Assembly (NCBI GenBank): GCA_028286825.1
Contig: JAQBQV010000005.1
Span: forward strand, 1 to 46,512
DNA length: 46,512 bases
Reading direction: 5' to 3'
DNA from: Parcubacteria group bacterium
GTDB taxonomy: Bacteria; Patescibacteriota; Minisyncoccia; Phycocordibacterales; Phycocordibacteraceae
In this document: positions 16,930 through 26,656 of the stretch, in pieces
Layout: every line of letters begins with the position of its first letter
Position numbering within the stretch: the first letter of the stretch is position 1
Program-made: the position numbers and the translations under genes
The notes under the pieces: model-generated
The model's database searches: none
What the model was told of the DNA's origin: nothing
Seen by the model: only the letters and a program-made list of their open reading frames with translations

Positions 16930-17082
16930 ATGAATAATAATGAAATGGGAGGTCATTCAGAAATAGAAGACTTGGAGAAGACAGTACATGCTGCTGGCTA
17001 CGCGACGGCTGACCAGACAGAAATGGAACCACAATCAGACGTAGTGGTTACTGAAGAAGAGGGTGAAGAGGGCGCAGTGTAA
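16930..17082 (+). CDS. 50-aa acidic microprotein (copy 1)
   Basis: MNNNEMGGHSEIEDLEKTVHAAGYATADQTEMEPQSDVVVTEEEGEEGAV; TATAAT 7 nt upstream; terminator downstream. Confidence 0.65.
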   Translation: MNNNEMGGHSEIEDLEKTVHAAGYATADQTEMEPQSDVVVTEEEGEEGAV

Positions 17083-17094
17083 TTATCAAACTCA

Positions 17095-17121
17095 ACAAAA
17101 GCCGCCCAAAGCGGCTTTTGT
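17095..17121 (+). terminator. Intrinsic terminator, near-identical to the one at 17381
   Basis: acaaaagccgc-ccaaa-gcggcttttgt. Confidence 0.85.
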
Positions 17122-17233
17122 TATTTCTGAACGAATGCCGTCATGCCTATCCTCCATAGACATTAGAATGCTGACGCTAACGTACCATTCAGAAAAGTAG
17201 GTGCAAAACCGAATGCCTGTTATACTCCAGCTT

Positions 17234-17368
17234 ATGGATACAAATGATACAGAAGTAAAGGTAGAAGTTACTGAGGGCGAAGTCCCTGAGTCGGGTGCCG
17301 CAGTAGAGACAGAAGTGGAGCCAGCTGCAGACGCAGTTGTAGAGACAGAAGAAGCGGAGACCGTTTAA
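17234..17368 (+). CDS. 44-aa acidic microprotein (copy 2)
   Basis: MDTNDTEVKVEVTEGEVPESGAAVETEVEPAADAVVETEEAETV; TATACT-N7-ATG. Confidence 0.65.
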   Translation: MDTNDTEVKVEVTEGEVPESGAAVETEVEPAADAVVETEEAETV

Positions 17369-17380
17369 TAACCCGAATCG

Positions 17381-17408
17381 ACAAAAGCCGCCTAAAAGCG
17401 GCTTTTGT
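17381..17408 (+). terminator. Intrinsic terminator
   Basis: acaaaagccgc-ctaaaa-gcggcttttgt. Confidence 0.85.
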
Positions 17409-17532
17409 TATTTATGAAAGAATGTCACCTGCAGTTCGTCTGAGCTTGTAGGGAAGAAGAGTATATACTTAGCTGTATAGTGCGTGCTCCGCACACTTAC
17501 AAGCTCATGATTCCTTATCTTTATATCTATTT

Positions 17533-17826
17533 ATGTCATCAAACACCAAGGTCGGCTTAACGCTCGTAGTAGCGATCGTGCTTATCGGCATCGCGGCCTA
17601 CGTCTATACGCCTCAGGAGAGTGCGATTGATTCAGAGCTCGGTAACTCGGCGGAACAAACGACAACTACTACGACAACTACAACTGGGTCTAACGCGACA
17701 CCCTCAGATACAACCGACTCGGCTCTCCTTAAAGACTCAGCGGCGATTGATGCACAAATGTCTGCTCTCGATAAAGACAATACCAGTATGGCCCAAAGTG
17801 ATCAGGCAGTTACTCAGTCTTACTAA
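17533..17826 (+). CDS. Small membrane-anchored Thr-rich protein
   Basis: N-terminal TM then TTTTTTTTT low-complexity segment. Confidence 0.6.
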   Translation: MSSNTKVGLTLVVAIVLIGIAAYVYTPQESAIDSELGNSAEQTTTTTTTTTGSNATPSDTTDSALLKDSAAIDAQMSALDKDNTSMAQSDQAVTQSY

Positions 17827-17843
17827 TCTATTTTTACATTCCT

Positions 17844-18662
17844 ATGAAACGAATCATTTTGAGTCTCGTCGCGCTTATGGTTACTGTTTCAGTTGTGCCC
17901 CTCCCGGCTCTTGCTGAGACAAGCGATACGATAGCTGTTACTGGAGGACTCCGCGTGGGTAGTTCGAGCGCCAAGATTGGCGTAAAAGCATCAACTACCA
18001 TTGATATCACTCGCGCTAAGAGTCGTGCCGACGAAGAAATCAGTCGCCGAATCAAGAACCTGAGCGATCTTTCAGTTCGCATTAGTGAGATGAAGCGACT
18101 CACTGCCGAACAGAAAGCTAGTCTCTCTGCTTCGATCTCGGCACAGATAAGCGCCCTCACGACACTCAAGTCACAAATCGACGCAGAGACCGTACTTGAA
18201 ATCTTGAAAACGGAGATTCAGTCGATCTCCAGAGAATATCGGATCTATATGCTCGTCATGCCTCAGATCCATATTGCAGCTGCAGCTGATCGCATTCTGA
18301 CAGTAACGAGTGTTGGTGGGAATCTTGATACGCTTGCAACAAAGATAGAGGCGCGTTTAAACGCGACGACCACAGCAAGCACGAATGACCTCAAAGCGCT
18401 CGACACGGAGCTTCGTGCGAAAATGACTGAGGCTAAGTCGCTCGCACAGGCTGCCGTGACGGAAACAATACTGCTCAAGCCTGATAATGGTGATGCAAGC
18501 GTACAAGCCTCAAATAAGGTAGCGCTCGATGATGCGCGTGAAAAAATAAAGAATGCTACGACGGCTCTTAAGACAGCCGTTGCTGATCTTCATAAACTGA
18601 TGGCAGCGCTAAAGCTAAAGGGTTCTAGTGAACTCCACGCCTCGTCGACTGGTTCCCACTAA
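17844..18662 (+). CDS. Secreted helical/coiled-coil protein
   Basis: Signal peptide MKRIILSLVALMVTVSVVPLPALAE. Confidence 0.65.
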   Translation: MKRIILSLVALMVTVSVVPLPALAETSDTIAVTGGLRVGSSSAKIGVKASTTIDITRAKSRADEEISRRIKNLSDLSVRISEMKRLTAEQKASLSASISAQISALTTLKSQIDAETVLEILKTEIQSISREYRIYMLVMPQIHIAAAADRILTVTSVGGNLDTLATKIEARLNATTTASTNDLKALDTELRAKMTEAKSLAQAAVTETILLKPDNGDASVQASNKVALDDAREKIKNATTALKTAVADLHKLMAALKLKGSSELHASSTGSH

Positions 18663-18683
18663 AAACCTATATCTTTATAGGGC

Positions 18684-18710
18684 AACCCGGCGCCTTTGGC
18701 GCCGGGTTTT
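18684..18710 (+). terminator. Intrinsic terminator
   Basis: aacccggcgcc-ttt-ggcgccgggtttt. Confidence 0.8.
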
Positions 18711-18733
18711 GCGTTCGGCGGTATACTAATCTC

Positions 18734-18973
18734 ATGCCTTACTTTGTCTACATTCTCGAATGCGACGACAGTTCTCTCTATACGGGGATTACGACCGATA
18801 TCGACCGTCGGTTTACTGAGCACAAGAGCGGCGTGGGTGGGCACTTCACTCGCTCAAGAGGTGTGAAGCGCGTTGTATATACCGAAGAGCTACCCGACCG
18901 TAGCTCAGCGCTTAAGCGTGAGGCATCGATCAAAAAGCTTACGCGGGCTGCGAAATTAGCTCTCATTTCTTAG
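18734..18973 (+). CDS. GIY-YIG nuclease family protein (UPF0213-like)
   Basis: YFVYILECDDSSLYTGITTDIDRRFTEHKSG; TATACT-N6-ATG. Confidence 0.9.
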   Translation: MPYFVYILECDDSSLYTGITTDIDRRFTEHKSGVGGHFTRSRGVKRVVYTEELPDRSSALKREASIKKLTRAAKLALIS

Positions 18974-19051
18974 TTACTTTAGAAGAGGCGCGGATCAGTT
19001 GCTTGCTAGTCGTTTTTTTACAGAACTGCCAGATGATACACTGTACGCACT

Positions 19052-20113
19052 ATGGCTCTTGCTAAACGTTTAGGGATTATTGGTGGAGCAACAGTCCTCG
19101 TTGTTGGCACTATTCTTCTCTTCTCCAACTTCTTCCCGACGGAATATCGCTCAGCACTCGCTGATGTTGCAGAAAAGATGATTCCACTCCCAAGTCTTGA
19201 TAGGGCAGACTACGATGCGCGCATGCTTCGGCTTGCTCATGTAAGCTCAACTACCGCAACGTCGACTAGGAGTATTGCGTCGACGACGCTGCGGAAGTGG
19301 CCGGTGCACAGCGTGTATCCAGATGCTGGCGCGATTCTTCCCTTTAAGCGCATCGTTGCCTATTACGGCAATTTTTATTCACGAGGTATGGGAGTGCTCG
19401 GCGAATATCCAACTGATCAGATGCTTGCGATGCTCGACACTGAAGTGAAGAAATGGACGGCGGCAGATCCAGGGACACCGGTTGTGCCGGCGATTCACTA
19501 TATCGCCGTGGTTGCTCAGGGCACCGCAGGGAGAGAGGGTAAATGGATTCTTCGCATGCCCGACGATCAGATCGATCACGCAATCGATCTGGCAGCGCGG
19601 ATCGGTGGCATCGTGATTTTGGATGTGCAGGTCGGGCAGAGCACGGTTCAGCACGAGATCCCTCTTCTGGAGAAATATTTAAAAATGCCGAACGTGCATC
19701 TTGGTCTCGATCCAGAATTCTCAATGAAAAACGGTGAACCACCTGGCTCGGTTATAGGCACCATGGACGCGAGCGATATTAACTTTACGGCACAATACCT
19801 AGCTAAACTTGTAACTGAGAACAAGCTTCCACCCAAAGTGCTCATTGTGCATCGCTTCACCGGAGACATGCTTACCAACTACAAGCAGATTCAACCGCTT
19901 CCACAGGTCCAAATTGTCGTCGATATGGACGGATACGGCTCGAAAGCAAAGAAGATTGGCACCTATACCCGGGTAGTGGCTCCACAGCCCGTTCAATTTA
20001 CGGGAGTAAAGCTTTTTTATAAAAACGATACTCGACCACCTGCAGATGGTCTCCTCTCCCCAAGTCAGTTACTCAACCTCACTCCGGCGCCGAGCTACAT
20101 TCAGTATCAATAA
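19052..20113 (+). CDS. Hypothetical membrane-anchored, possibly TIM-barrel-like protein
   Basis: N-terminal TM then FKRIVAYYGNFYSRGMGVLG...HLGLDPEFSM. Confidence 0.6.
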   Translation: MALAKRLGIIGGATVLVVGTILLFSNFFPTEYRSALADVAEKMIPLPSLDRADYDARMLRLAHVSSTTATSTRSIASTTLRKWPVHSVYPDAGAILPFKRIVAYYGNFYSRGMGVLGEYPTDQMLAMLDTEVKKWTAADPGTPVVPAIHYIAVVAQGTAGREGKWILRMPDDQIDHAIDLAARIGGIVILDVQVGQSTVQHEIPLLEKYLKMPNVHLGLDPEFSMKNGEPPGSVIGTMDASDINFTAQYLAKLVTENKLPPKVLIVHRFTGDMLTNYKQIQPLPQVQIVVDMDGYGSKAKKIGTYTRVVAPQPVQFTGVKLFYKNDTRPPADGLLSPSQLLNLTPAPSYIQYQ

Positions 20114-20114
20114 A

Positions 20115-20136
20115 AGAGCCCCGATTTCGGGGCTCT
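20115..20136 (+). terminator. Hairpin, possibly bidirectional terminator
   Basis: agagccccga-tt-tcggggctct. Confidence 0.65.
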
Positions 20137-20160
20137 AGTGTTCTTATTTTGTGCGTCATC

Positions 20161-20568
20161 TCAGAATCGCCATCGATACGCGAGCATCGGGACGCGCGCG
20201 CCGGTGAAGCTGTTGTTTGCGAATGACACATACAGGCTATTTGTATCATCGACATGGTATTCAAATCCGGCACCGCGAATGAATTCGATCTCGCGGACTT
20301 GGCCGAAACCGACTTGTTCGGAGAACATGAGCATTCGCGTCGCCCTGTTCCAGGTTGCCGAGTAGCCGGAGTTTGCGATAAGCACGTGCACGCGACTCGC
20401 CGATGTCGGAGTGCTCGCACTTTTTGGTATTTCCGAGATAAACCCCTTGACGGGGCTGTAGTGAATCCTCAGACTTGTTGGCGGAAATGCAGAATCGACA
20501 TCACGATTGTCTGCGAGTGCCGAAGCGGAGAGGAGGAAAGAGAGAAGAACAAGAACAAGGTAAGGCAT
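20161..20568 (-). CDS. Secreted hypothetical protein
   Basis: Signal peptide MPYLVLVLLSFLLSASALA. Confidence 0.55.
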   Translation of the reverse strand: MPYLVLVLLSFLLSASALADNRDVDSAFPPTSLRIHYSPVKGFISEIPKSASTPTSASRVHVLIANSGYSATWNRATRMLMFSEQVGFGQVREIEFIRGAGFEYHVDDTNSLYVSFANNSFTGARVPMLAYRWRF

Positions 20569-20657
20569 ATAATTCCTTCGCTGTTTTGGAACAGGTGACC
20601 AAAAGGGAATATAGCACCCCGGTTACAAAAGTCTACGACCGCGCATTAGCACGGCCG

Positions 20658-21131
20658 TTACTCTTCAGCGAACGGAAAGAACTCAATATGGTCAAAGTCC
20701 TTGGCTCGATCTTTGTAATACACATTCGCTCTGAACTTATCGCCTCGTGCAGCTCTCGGCAGCCAGTGACGATCTGACTCATACGTCCGCTCAAATGTGG
20801 AGTCATTGATAGGGTACCAGCCGGGAATCATGTCAGCGGTTTCGTGAAGCTCACCTGACAAAAAAGCTGCGCGATAGGTGTGTACACGAAAATCGATCTC
20901 GTCTTCGGCATAGAAGTCGATAATCGCGACGAGTTCAAGAGACGATGGATCAAGCTCGATCTCCAGCTCTTCTCTTGTCTCACGGATAAGGCATTCCGCC
21001 AGAGTCTCACCGAGCTCCAGTTTGCCGCCGGGACCAGAGAGCACTCCGGTACCGATCTCACCCCGCTTCTTTTCGCCTAGAAGCAGTTCATTTTTATCGT
21101 TTGTAATAATACCAAGTGTGGCTATTTTCAT
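20658..21131 (-). CDS. Nudix hydrolase
   Basis: Nudix box GGKLELGETLAECLIRETREELEIEL. Confidence 0.93.
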   Translation of the reverse strand: MKIATLGIITNDKNELLLGEKKRGEIGTGVLSGPGGKLELGETLAECLIRETREELEIELDPSSLELVAIIDFYAEDEIDFRVHTYRAAFLSGELHETADMIPGWYPINDSTFERTYESDRHWLPRAARGDKFRANVYYKDRAKDFDHIEFFPFAEE

Positions 21132-21181
21132 ACATTCTTCTCCCGTTGTGGTTTACATCAGTATGGTATCATTTCCTCCAT

Positions 21182-21904
21182 ATGAACAATACCGATACAA
21201 ATAAGTATTTTTTACCAGCGGCCGTCATTGTGGCCGGGCTTTTTATTGGAGGCGCAGTGCTTTGGAATGGTTCGCACGGATCTACCGCGACCGGTAACAC
21301 GGGAGCTGCTGCTCCTGAAGTTGATATTAAAAAGGTGAAGATGGATGGTAATCCGTACCTCGGTAAAGCTGACGCTCCCGTCACGATTGCTTTCTGGAGC
21401 GACTTCCAGTGCCCTTACTGCAAAGCCTTCGAGACAGGTGGCGTAGAGGGAATCACCACCCCAGCCGCGCTTCCTGAGATCATCAAGAATTATGTTGATC
21501 AGGGTAAGGTCAAAGTTGTCTTTATGGACTTTACGTTCCTTGGACAGGATTCAATAGCAGCAGCGCTGTATGGCCGCTCAGTATGGAAACTCTATCCGAA
21601 CCAGTATTTTGCGTGGCGCACCGCAATGTACACGGCGCAAGATGCTGAAGGTGACCAGGGCTTCGGCGACACCGCTTCGATCGATAAGCTGAACGCAACG
21701 ATACCAGGACTCGATGCCGCTAAAATCGCCGCTGATGTGAAGGCGAACACAGCAGCATACCAGGCAATGGTTGATTCTGATCGCGCTGAGGCAGGCAAGG
21801 CAGGCGTGAGTGCAACGCCGTCCTTCGTGCTTGGTAAGCAGGTAATCGCAGGGGCGTATCCATACGCCACCTTCCAAGCAGCGATCGACTCGCTCTTAAA
21901 GTAA
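21182..21904 (+). CDS. DsbA-family thioredoxin-like protein
   Basis: N-terminal TM; FWSDFQCPYCKAFE; GVSATPSFVLG cis-Pro loop. Confidence 0.9.
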   Translation: MNNTDTNKYFLPAAVIVAGLFIGGAVLWNGSHGSTATGNTGAAAPEVDIKKVKMDGNPYLGKADAPVTIAFWSDFQCPYCKAFETGGVEGITTPAALPEIIKNYVDQGKVKVVFMDFTFLGQDSIAAALYGRSVWKLYPNQYFAWRTAMYTAQDAEGDQGFGDTASIDKLNATIPGLDAAKIAADVKANTAAYQAMVDSDRAEAGKAGVSATPSFVLGKQVIAGAYPYATFQAAIDSLLK

Positions 21905-21915
21905 GTTAATAGTAA

Positions 21916-21950
21916 AGCAAAACGCCCCGCTATAGGAGGGGCGTTTTGCT
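21916..21950 (+). terminator. Intrinsic terminator
   Basis: agcaaaacgcccc...ggggcgttttgct. Confidence 0.85.
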
Positions 21951-21961
21951 ATTATAGGGGT

Positions 21962-22408
21962 ATGCAAATTAAGGAACTCGGCCATATTGTGCTCTATGTC
22001 ACTGACCTTACTCGTATGGCTGACTTTTACGAAAAGACACTCGGCTTTACGCAGATTGCACGGCAGTGGCCGACCGCGCTCTTTTCAAGCGGCCGCACCC
22101 ACCACGAGCTACTCTTGATCGAAGTGGGCGGCGAGCCCAAGAGCGCGGCACAAATGCACGAGATGCGGGCAGGGCTCTACCACATTGGTTTTAAAATTGG
22201 CGATGGCCCTGAAGCAGCAAAGGTTACGTATGCCGAACTTATGGAAAAGGGTGTGAAAATCATTGGAACTACCGATCACGGTGTAACTCATAGTATTTAT
22301 ATTCTTGACCCAGACGGGAACGAGCTCGAACTATATGCAGATGTGAGTGATGAGTGGAAGAAAGATCCGAAAGCTATTTTAGCTGCGCCGAAACCTCTAA
22401 GACTCTAA
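21962..22408 (+). CDS. VOC-family (glyoxalase/dioxygenase-like) protein
   Basis: LGHIVLYVTDLTRMADFYEKTLGF...SIYILDPDGNELELY. Confidence 0.88.
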   Translation: MQIKELGHIVLYVTDLTRMADFYEKTLGFTQIARQWPTALFSSGRTHHELLLIEVGGEPKSAAQMHEMRAGLYHIGFKIGDGPEAAKVTYAELMEKGVKIIGTTDHGVTHSIYILDPDGNELELYADVSDEWKKDPKAILAAPKPLRL

Positions 22409-22426
22409 AGGAGTTCTTATAGAAGT

Positions 22427-23026
22427 ATGAGAAAGCTCCTTAGTCGAGCATTCGTGCTCTGGCTTCCGTTCGTAATTGCCATTACGGGCGTATTTGGTTT
22501 TGCCTATGTTGCAGTGCAACAGAACTATCGCCAGTCATTGAATGATCCGCAAATACAAATGGCAGAAGATGCAGCGATCTCGCTCGCTCGCGAGTACTTG
22601 CCCGCAAATATTCTTCCTCGAAACACACCTCCAATCGATATGCGTACCAGCCTTGCGACGTGGATCACTGTGTACGACGCGTCAGGTACCCCGCTTGAAT
22701 CCTCGGCAACGCTTGATGGCGTTCCGCCACGTTTACCTCCGGGGCTTTTTGACACCCGTACTTGGACGACCTTGAAGACTCTTGCTGCACCCACTGGTCC
22801 AGAAACGCGCGTAACCTGGCAGCCACGCCCGGACGTACGACAAGCCGTTGTTCTCGTGCAATTTAAGAAGCCAGATGGGGTAGGGTATGTGGCAGTCGGC
22901 CGCTCAATGCGTATTACCGAAGATCGCGTCATAGACCTTACTCAAAACGCCGCTCTCGCCTGGTGCGTAACCGTTCTTGCTACTTTCGTAGCGATTTTTC
23001 TTGTTCTTGCTCTCGGTTGGTTGTAA
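22427..23026 (+). CDS. Membrane protein with extracytoplasmic domain
   Basis: TM at both ends flanking a sensor-like region. Confidence 0.6.
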   Translation: MRKLLSRAFVLWLPFVIAITGVFGFAYVAVQQNYRQSLNDPQIQMAEDAAISLAREYLPANILPRNTPPIDMRTSLATWITVYDASGTPLESSATLDGVPPRLPPGLFDTRTWTTLKTLAAPTGPETRVTWQPRPDVRQAVVLVQFKKPDGVGYVAVGRSMRITEDRVIDLTQNAALAWCVTVLATFVAIFLVLALGWL

Positions 23027-23125
23027 ACGTCCCAATTACTTCATTTGTATTTCAAATATGGGTACGGTATAGTAATAAGGGAAACGCGAATTGTTCGCGT
23101 TTGTACACTGATGAAAGGAGTTTGC

Positions 23126-23827
23126 ATGGATATGTTTCCAATGAGGTGGGAACCGACAACACATCGGTTTCTTAGGCCCACTGTTGTGGATTTTGCCGCC
23201 GTTCCCGAGATCGCGCGTGAACAAACGCAAAACCTGCTCTGTCGTCTGGGGGACGATGCTCGATGGGTAGCACAACCCATTGCGCACTCTATCGAACACA
23301 CGAAGTTTGACGGCAATCGCTTTGACTTGCTGGTCGCCATGAATTTCGAGTCACCCCATAACTTCTCGCGCACTGGCTGGGTACATGGTCTCGAGGAGCT
23401 AGCTGAAAAATATCCGCTTGTTCCGAGCATTCTCTGGGACACGATTGCGACAATGGGATTGCGACCGAACGCAGATCAGGAAGAGGCCATCCCAAACTTG
23501 GGCGGCATTCTACGCCATCCTTGGAGCCTTTCGGATGCCGCGCTTCACGGAGCGGCAAAAACGACAGCGCTCTGGCTCGACATCTGCTCGACACTTCAGC
23601 GGCGATCGGGTCGGTATCCAGAACATGACTGTGGTTGCTCGCATATCTTTCGTGAGCTGAGAGGGGGCGCACAACTCCCTCAGGCCTCGGAAGATCGCGT
23701 GCCACATCTGCAGAAAGCATGGTGGGAGCATTTTCTGTCCGAATTGGCATTGATTCACGTTTTCGGATTTCCGTTTGCTCTCCATCAGAGCTTGAAGACG
23801 TATGAAGGAACGTTGATTCCTGCGTGA
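23126..23827 (+). CDS. Hypothetical protein
   Basis: Shine-Dalgarno aaagga upstream of ATG; own terminator. Confidence 0.6.
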   Translation: MDMFPMRWEPTTHRFLRPTVVDFAAVPEIAREQTQNLLCRLGDDARWVAQPIAHSIEHTKFDGNRFDLLVAMNFESPHNFSRTGWVHGLEELAEKYPLVPSILWDTIATMGLRPNADQEEAIPNLGGILRHPWSLSDAALHGAAKTTALWLDICSTLQRRSGRYPEHDCGCSHIFRELRGGAQLPQASEDRVPHLQKAWWEHFLSELALIHVFGFPFALHQSLKTYEGTLIPA

Positions 23828-23842
23828 GATCGTCCGCGGACA

Positions 23843-23875
23843 GAAGGTACGCTGCATCCGGCGTGCCTTCTTTTT
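23843..23875 (+). terminator. Intrinsic terminator
   Basis: gaaggtacgc...gcgtgccttcttttt. Confidence 0.8.
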
Positions 23876-23892
23876 ATTCTTAATTTGCTGAT

Positions 23893-24261
23893 ATGACTAT
23901 CATTCTTATCGTTCTTGCTACAGCCGGCGTATCGCTATTATGGCGTACCTATCGCTATGACTCTGAGAATAGCTTTAACGTCGTTCTTGATGCGTGGCCA
24001 TTTTGGATCAGAAAGCCCCTTACCTGCGGGCTCTGCTTTACGTTTTGGATAGCGCTGATCGTCTCTGGTATATTCTCGCCTTTCACTCACTTAATAGGAG
24101 ATTTGCCCTATCGTGTAGAGCCAGAGTATTGGACTGCTCAGATCGTCGCATTTCTTGTCGGGTGGCTGGCACTCGGAACGCTTTCCGTATTTGTTCTATA
24201 TCTCATCGATACTCTTTTCCAAATTTCTCACTACTTCAAGCACGCAGCACACTCTAAGTAG
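23893..24261 (+). CDS. Membrane protein
   Basis: Three hydrophobic segments; CGLCFTFW motif. Confidence 0.6.
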   Translation: MTIILIVLATAGVSLLWRTYRYDSENSFNVVLDAWPFWIRKPLTCGLCFTFWIALIVSGIFSPFTHLIGDLPYRVEPEYWTAQIVAFLVGWLALGTLSVFVLYLIDTLFQISHYFKHAAHSK

Positions 24262-24310
24262 ATGGAAAATAATTATTGCAAGTTATTCGCGTCTATAATA
24301 AAGTAAAGGA

Positions 24311-24739
24311 ATGTCAGCACAGATGAATGATAGCGTCGAGTTTGCGCGACTGTTGCGCGAGCATGGGTTCCGCGCTACATTCGGGCGCGTTGCGTTACTC
24401 ACTGCGCTCCAGAAGGCTAAGAAGCCCGTGACGGTTGAATATGTAGTTAAAAATCTAAAAGGGAAAATCGATCAGGCGAATGCCTATCGTGCGGTTGAGG
24501 CACTTGAGAAGAAGGGGCTCGTGCGTCGTATTGATCTTGGGCACGATCACGCCCATTATGAGCTTGCTACAGGAAAACATCATCATCACCTCGTGTGTGA
24601 CTCGTGCGGTAAGATTGCTGATGTGGAGATTGCAGAACAAAAAATGGAGCGTGCTGCGCTTCGTGCCGCACGCGAATTCAAGAGTATCCGCACACATTCA
24701 CTTGAATTTTTTGGTACTTGCCAAGCATGTACTGTCTAA
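24311..24739 (+). CDS. Fur-family metal-responsive regulator
   Basis: LREHGFRATFGRVALLTAL...HYELATGKHHHHLVCDSCGKIADVE. Confidence 0.9.
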   Translation: MSAQMNDSVEFARLLREHGFRATFGRVALLTALQKAKKPVTVEYVVKNLKGKIDQANAYRAVEALEKKGLVRRIDLGHDHAHYELATGKHHHHLVCDSCGKIADVEIAEQKMERAALRAAREFKSIRTHSLEFFGTCQACTV

Positions 24740-24749
24740 TTTAAAATCC

Positions 24750-25466
24750 ATGACCCTCATTCTCATCAGTCTGGCGGCGTTCATTGCCACATTCATCGGC
24801 GGATCCTTCGCATTGCGGTTTCGCGATAAACTCCATCTCATTCTCGGTTTTTCAGCAGGAGCAGTAGCGGGGGTGGCCCTCTTTGATCTTTTGCCCGAAG
24901 CGATCGAATTGGGAACGGCCTATCATTCTGCTTCGACTATTGCGCTTTTTGTTGCATTCGGTCTCTTCGGGTATCTGATTCTCGACAGGCTCATTCTTTT
25001 GCATACGCACGAGGAAGATAATGAAACGAATGCTCCGAGGGGATTCTTCGGAGCGCTTACGCTCTCCGCACACAGCTTCCTCGATGGTGTTGCTATCGGT
25101 GTCGGTTTTCAAGCGTCAGCAATGGTGGGTGTTGTGGTGACGGCAGCAGTCCTTACTCATGATTTTTCTGATGGTATTAATACGGTGAATCTCATATTGC
25201 GAAATGGAGGAAGCTGGAAGAGCGCCTTTCGCTGGCTTCTTATCGACGCATCCGCGCCGGTACTCGGCGTCGCTTCGACACTCTTCTTCCAGATCCCTGA
25301 CGCTGCTATTGGGCTTGTACTCGCTGTGTTTGTTGGGACATTCCTTTATCTATCGGCGAGCGATCTGATCCCGGAGAGCCATCACCGTCACCCACGCGCG
25401 CTCACAACCGGCATGACGCTCCTTGGTGCGTTGGCACTTTATATTGTTATCAATTTGGTACAATAG
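24750..25466 (+). CDS. ZIP-family metal transporter
   Basis: HSFLDGVAIGVGFQ and HDFSDGINTVNLIL metal-binding helices. Confidence 0.9.
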   Translation: MTLILISLAAFIATFIGGSFALRFRDKLHLILGFSAGAVAGVALFDLLPEAIELGTAYHSASTIALFVAFGLFGYLILDRLILLHTHEEDNETNAPRGFFGALTLSAHSFLDGVAIGVGFQASAMVGVVVTAAVLTHDFSDGINTVNLILRNGGSWKSAFRWLLIDASAPVLGVASTLFFQIPDAAIGLVLAVFVGTFLYLSASDLIPESHHRHPRALTTGMTLLGALALYIVINLVQ

Positions 25467-25472
25467 CCCTAT

Positions 25473-25808
25473 ATGAAATTACTCTTACATTGGTTTATCG
25501 GCGTGGTCGCAATTCTTATCGCTGCGTATATTGTGCCGGGTTCGAGTATCACTTTTGTAGCTGCATGTATTGCTGCGGTCGTTATTGGTGTATTGAATCT
25601 TTTTATTAAACCGATATTGCTCGTGCTTACGCTCCCTATCAACCTCATCACGCTGGGGCTATTCACGCTCGTAATCAATGCGCTTCTCGTGATGCTCGCG
25701 GCGGTTATTGTTCCTGGTTTTGGAATCGCGGGCTTCTGGACGGCGTTCCTCTTCGCCTTGGTGCTTGCTGTGGTGAACTGGGTCTTCAACTCGTGGGGTA
25801 AGGATTAA
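25473..25808 (+). CDS. Phage holin superfamily IV-like 4-TM membrane protein
   Basis: Hydrophobic, NLFIKPILLVLTLPINLITLGLFTLVINALLVMLAA. Confidence 0.8.
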   Translation: MKLLLHWFIGVVAILIAAYIVPGSSITFVAACIAAVVIGVLNLFIKPILLVLTLPINLITLGLFTLVINALLVMLAAVIVPGFGIAGFWTAFLFALVLAVVNWVFNSWGKD

Positions 25809-25809
25809 G

Positions 25810-26019
25810 ATGATCGATCCGGAGCTTTCCGCAAAGCTGGATGCTATTGAGGTGAAAGCCGAAATGGCCTATCAGGCTTCTGAGAAGGTACGCAAATATT
25901 TATTTTGGACAGGCGTCATTACGGCTGCTCTTGTGATACTGCCTGCTATTGGCCTAGTCTTTGCAATCCCAGCCTTTCTCAGCTCGTACGGCGCAACGTT
26001 GAACGGACTAGGGTATTAA
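25810..26019 (+). CDS. Small membrane protein
   Basis: 69 aa with one TM hairpin. Confidence 0.55.
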   Translation: MIDPELSAKLDAIEVKAEMAYQASEKVRKYLFWTGVITAALVILPAIGLVFAIPAFLSSYGATLNGLGY

Positions 26020-26633
26020 ATAGCGCGCTTACCACGGGTGAGATTAATCACAATTGGGAGGAAGGAAATTGCAACAATAACAAGTGAGATTGGAAGGATA
26101 TACTTTTCGCTATTCGGAACGATCGAGCCCAAGGTAAAGCCCATGAGCGTCATGCCGGCACCCCACAGCACCCCGCCGAGTATGTTGAATCCGATAAATT
26201 GACGGTACTTCATCCGACTTGCTCCTGCGAGAATCGGCGCGATTGTACGAACGATAGGGACAAAGCGTGCGAGTACCACTGCTCGACCGCCATATTTTTC
26301 ATAAAACCGCTCCGTACGTTTTAAATATTCTTGCTTGAAAAAACGTGAATCTTTGCGAGTGAAGAGTCGTTCGCCGACCTCTGAGCCAAACCAGTACCCC
26401 ACAGAGTCACCGACAATTGCCGCCACAACGACAACGATAATAAGAGGTCCGATTATGAGATACCCAGCTCCAGCAAGAAGTCCCGCGGCAAAGAGAAGCG
26501 AATCACCTGGTAAAAAAATGCCAATCAAGAGTCCGCTCTCAGCGAACACAAGAAAGGCGAGTCCGATATAACTCCCGGCCTTGATCATCTCAATCGGATC
26601 GAGATGTATACATGCCATGAGGAAATTGATCAT
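26016..26633 (-). CDS. DedA-family membrane protein
   Basis: FAESGLLIGIFLPGDSLLFAAGLLAG...GYWFGSEVGERLF...ARFVPIVRTIAPILAGASRM. Confidence 0.92.
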   Translation of the reverse strand: MINFLMACIHLDPIEMIKAGSYIGLAFLVFAESGLLIGIFLPGDSLLFAAGLLAGAGYLIIGPLIIVVVVAAIVGDSVGYWFGSEVGERLFTRKDSRFFKQEYLKRTERFYEKYGGRAVVLARFVPIVRTIAPILAGASRMKYRQFIGFNILGGVLWGAGMTLMGFTLGSIVPNSEKYILPISLVIVAISFLPIVINLTRGKRAI

Positions 26634-26656
26634 GTCTATCGAGTATACTTGAAGTA

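Noticed and set aside
23289-23857. Minus-strand ORFs opposite the 23126 gene
   Set aside because: No SD or promoter; the plus-strand frame has SD and a terminator.
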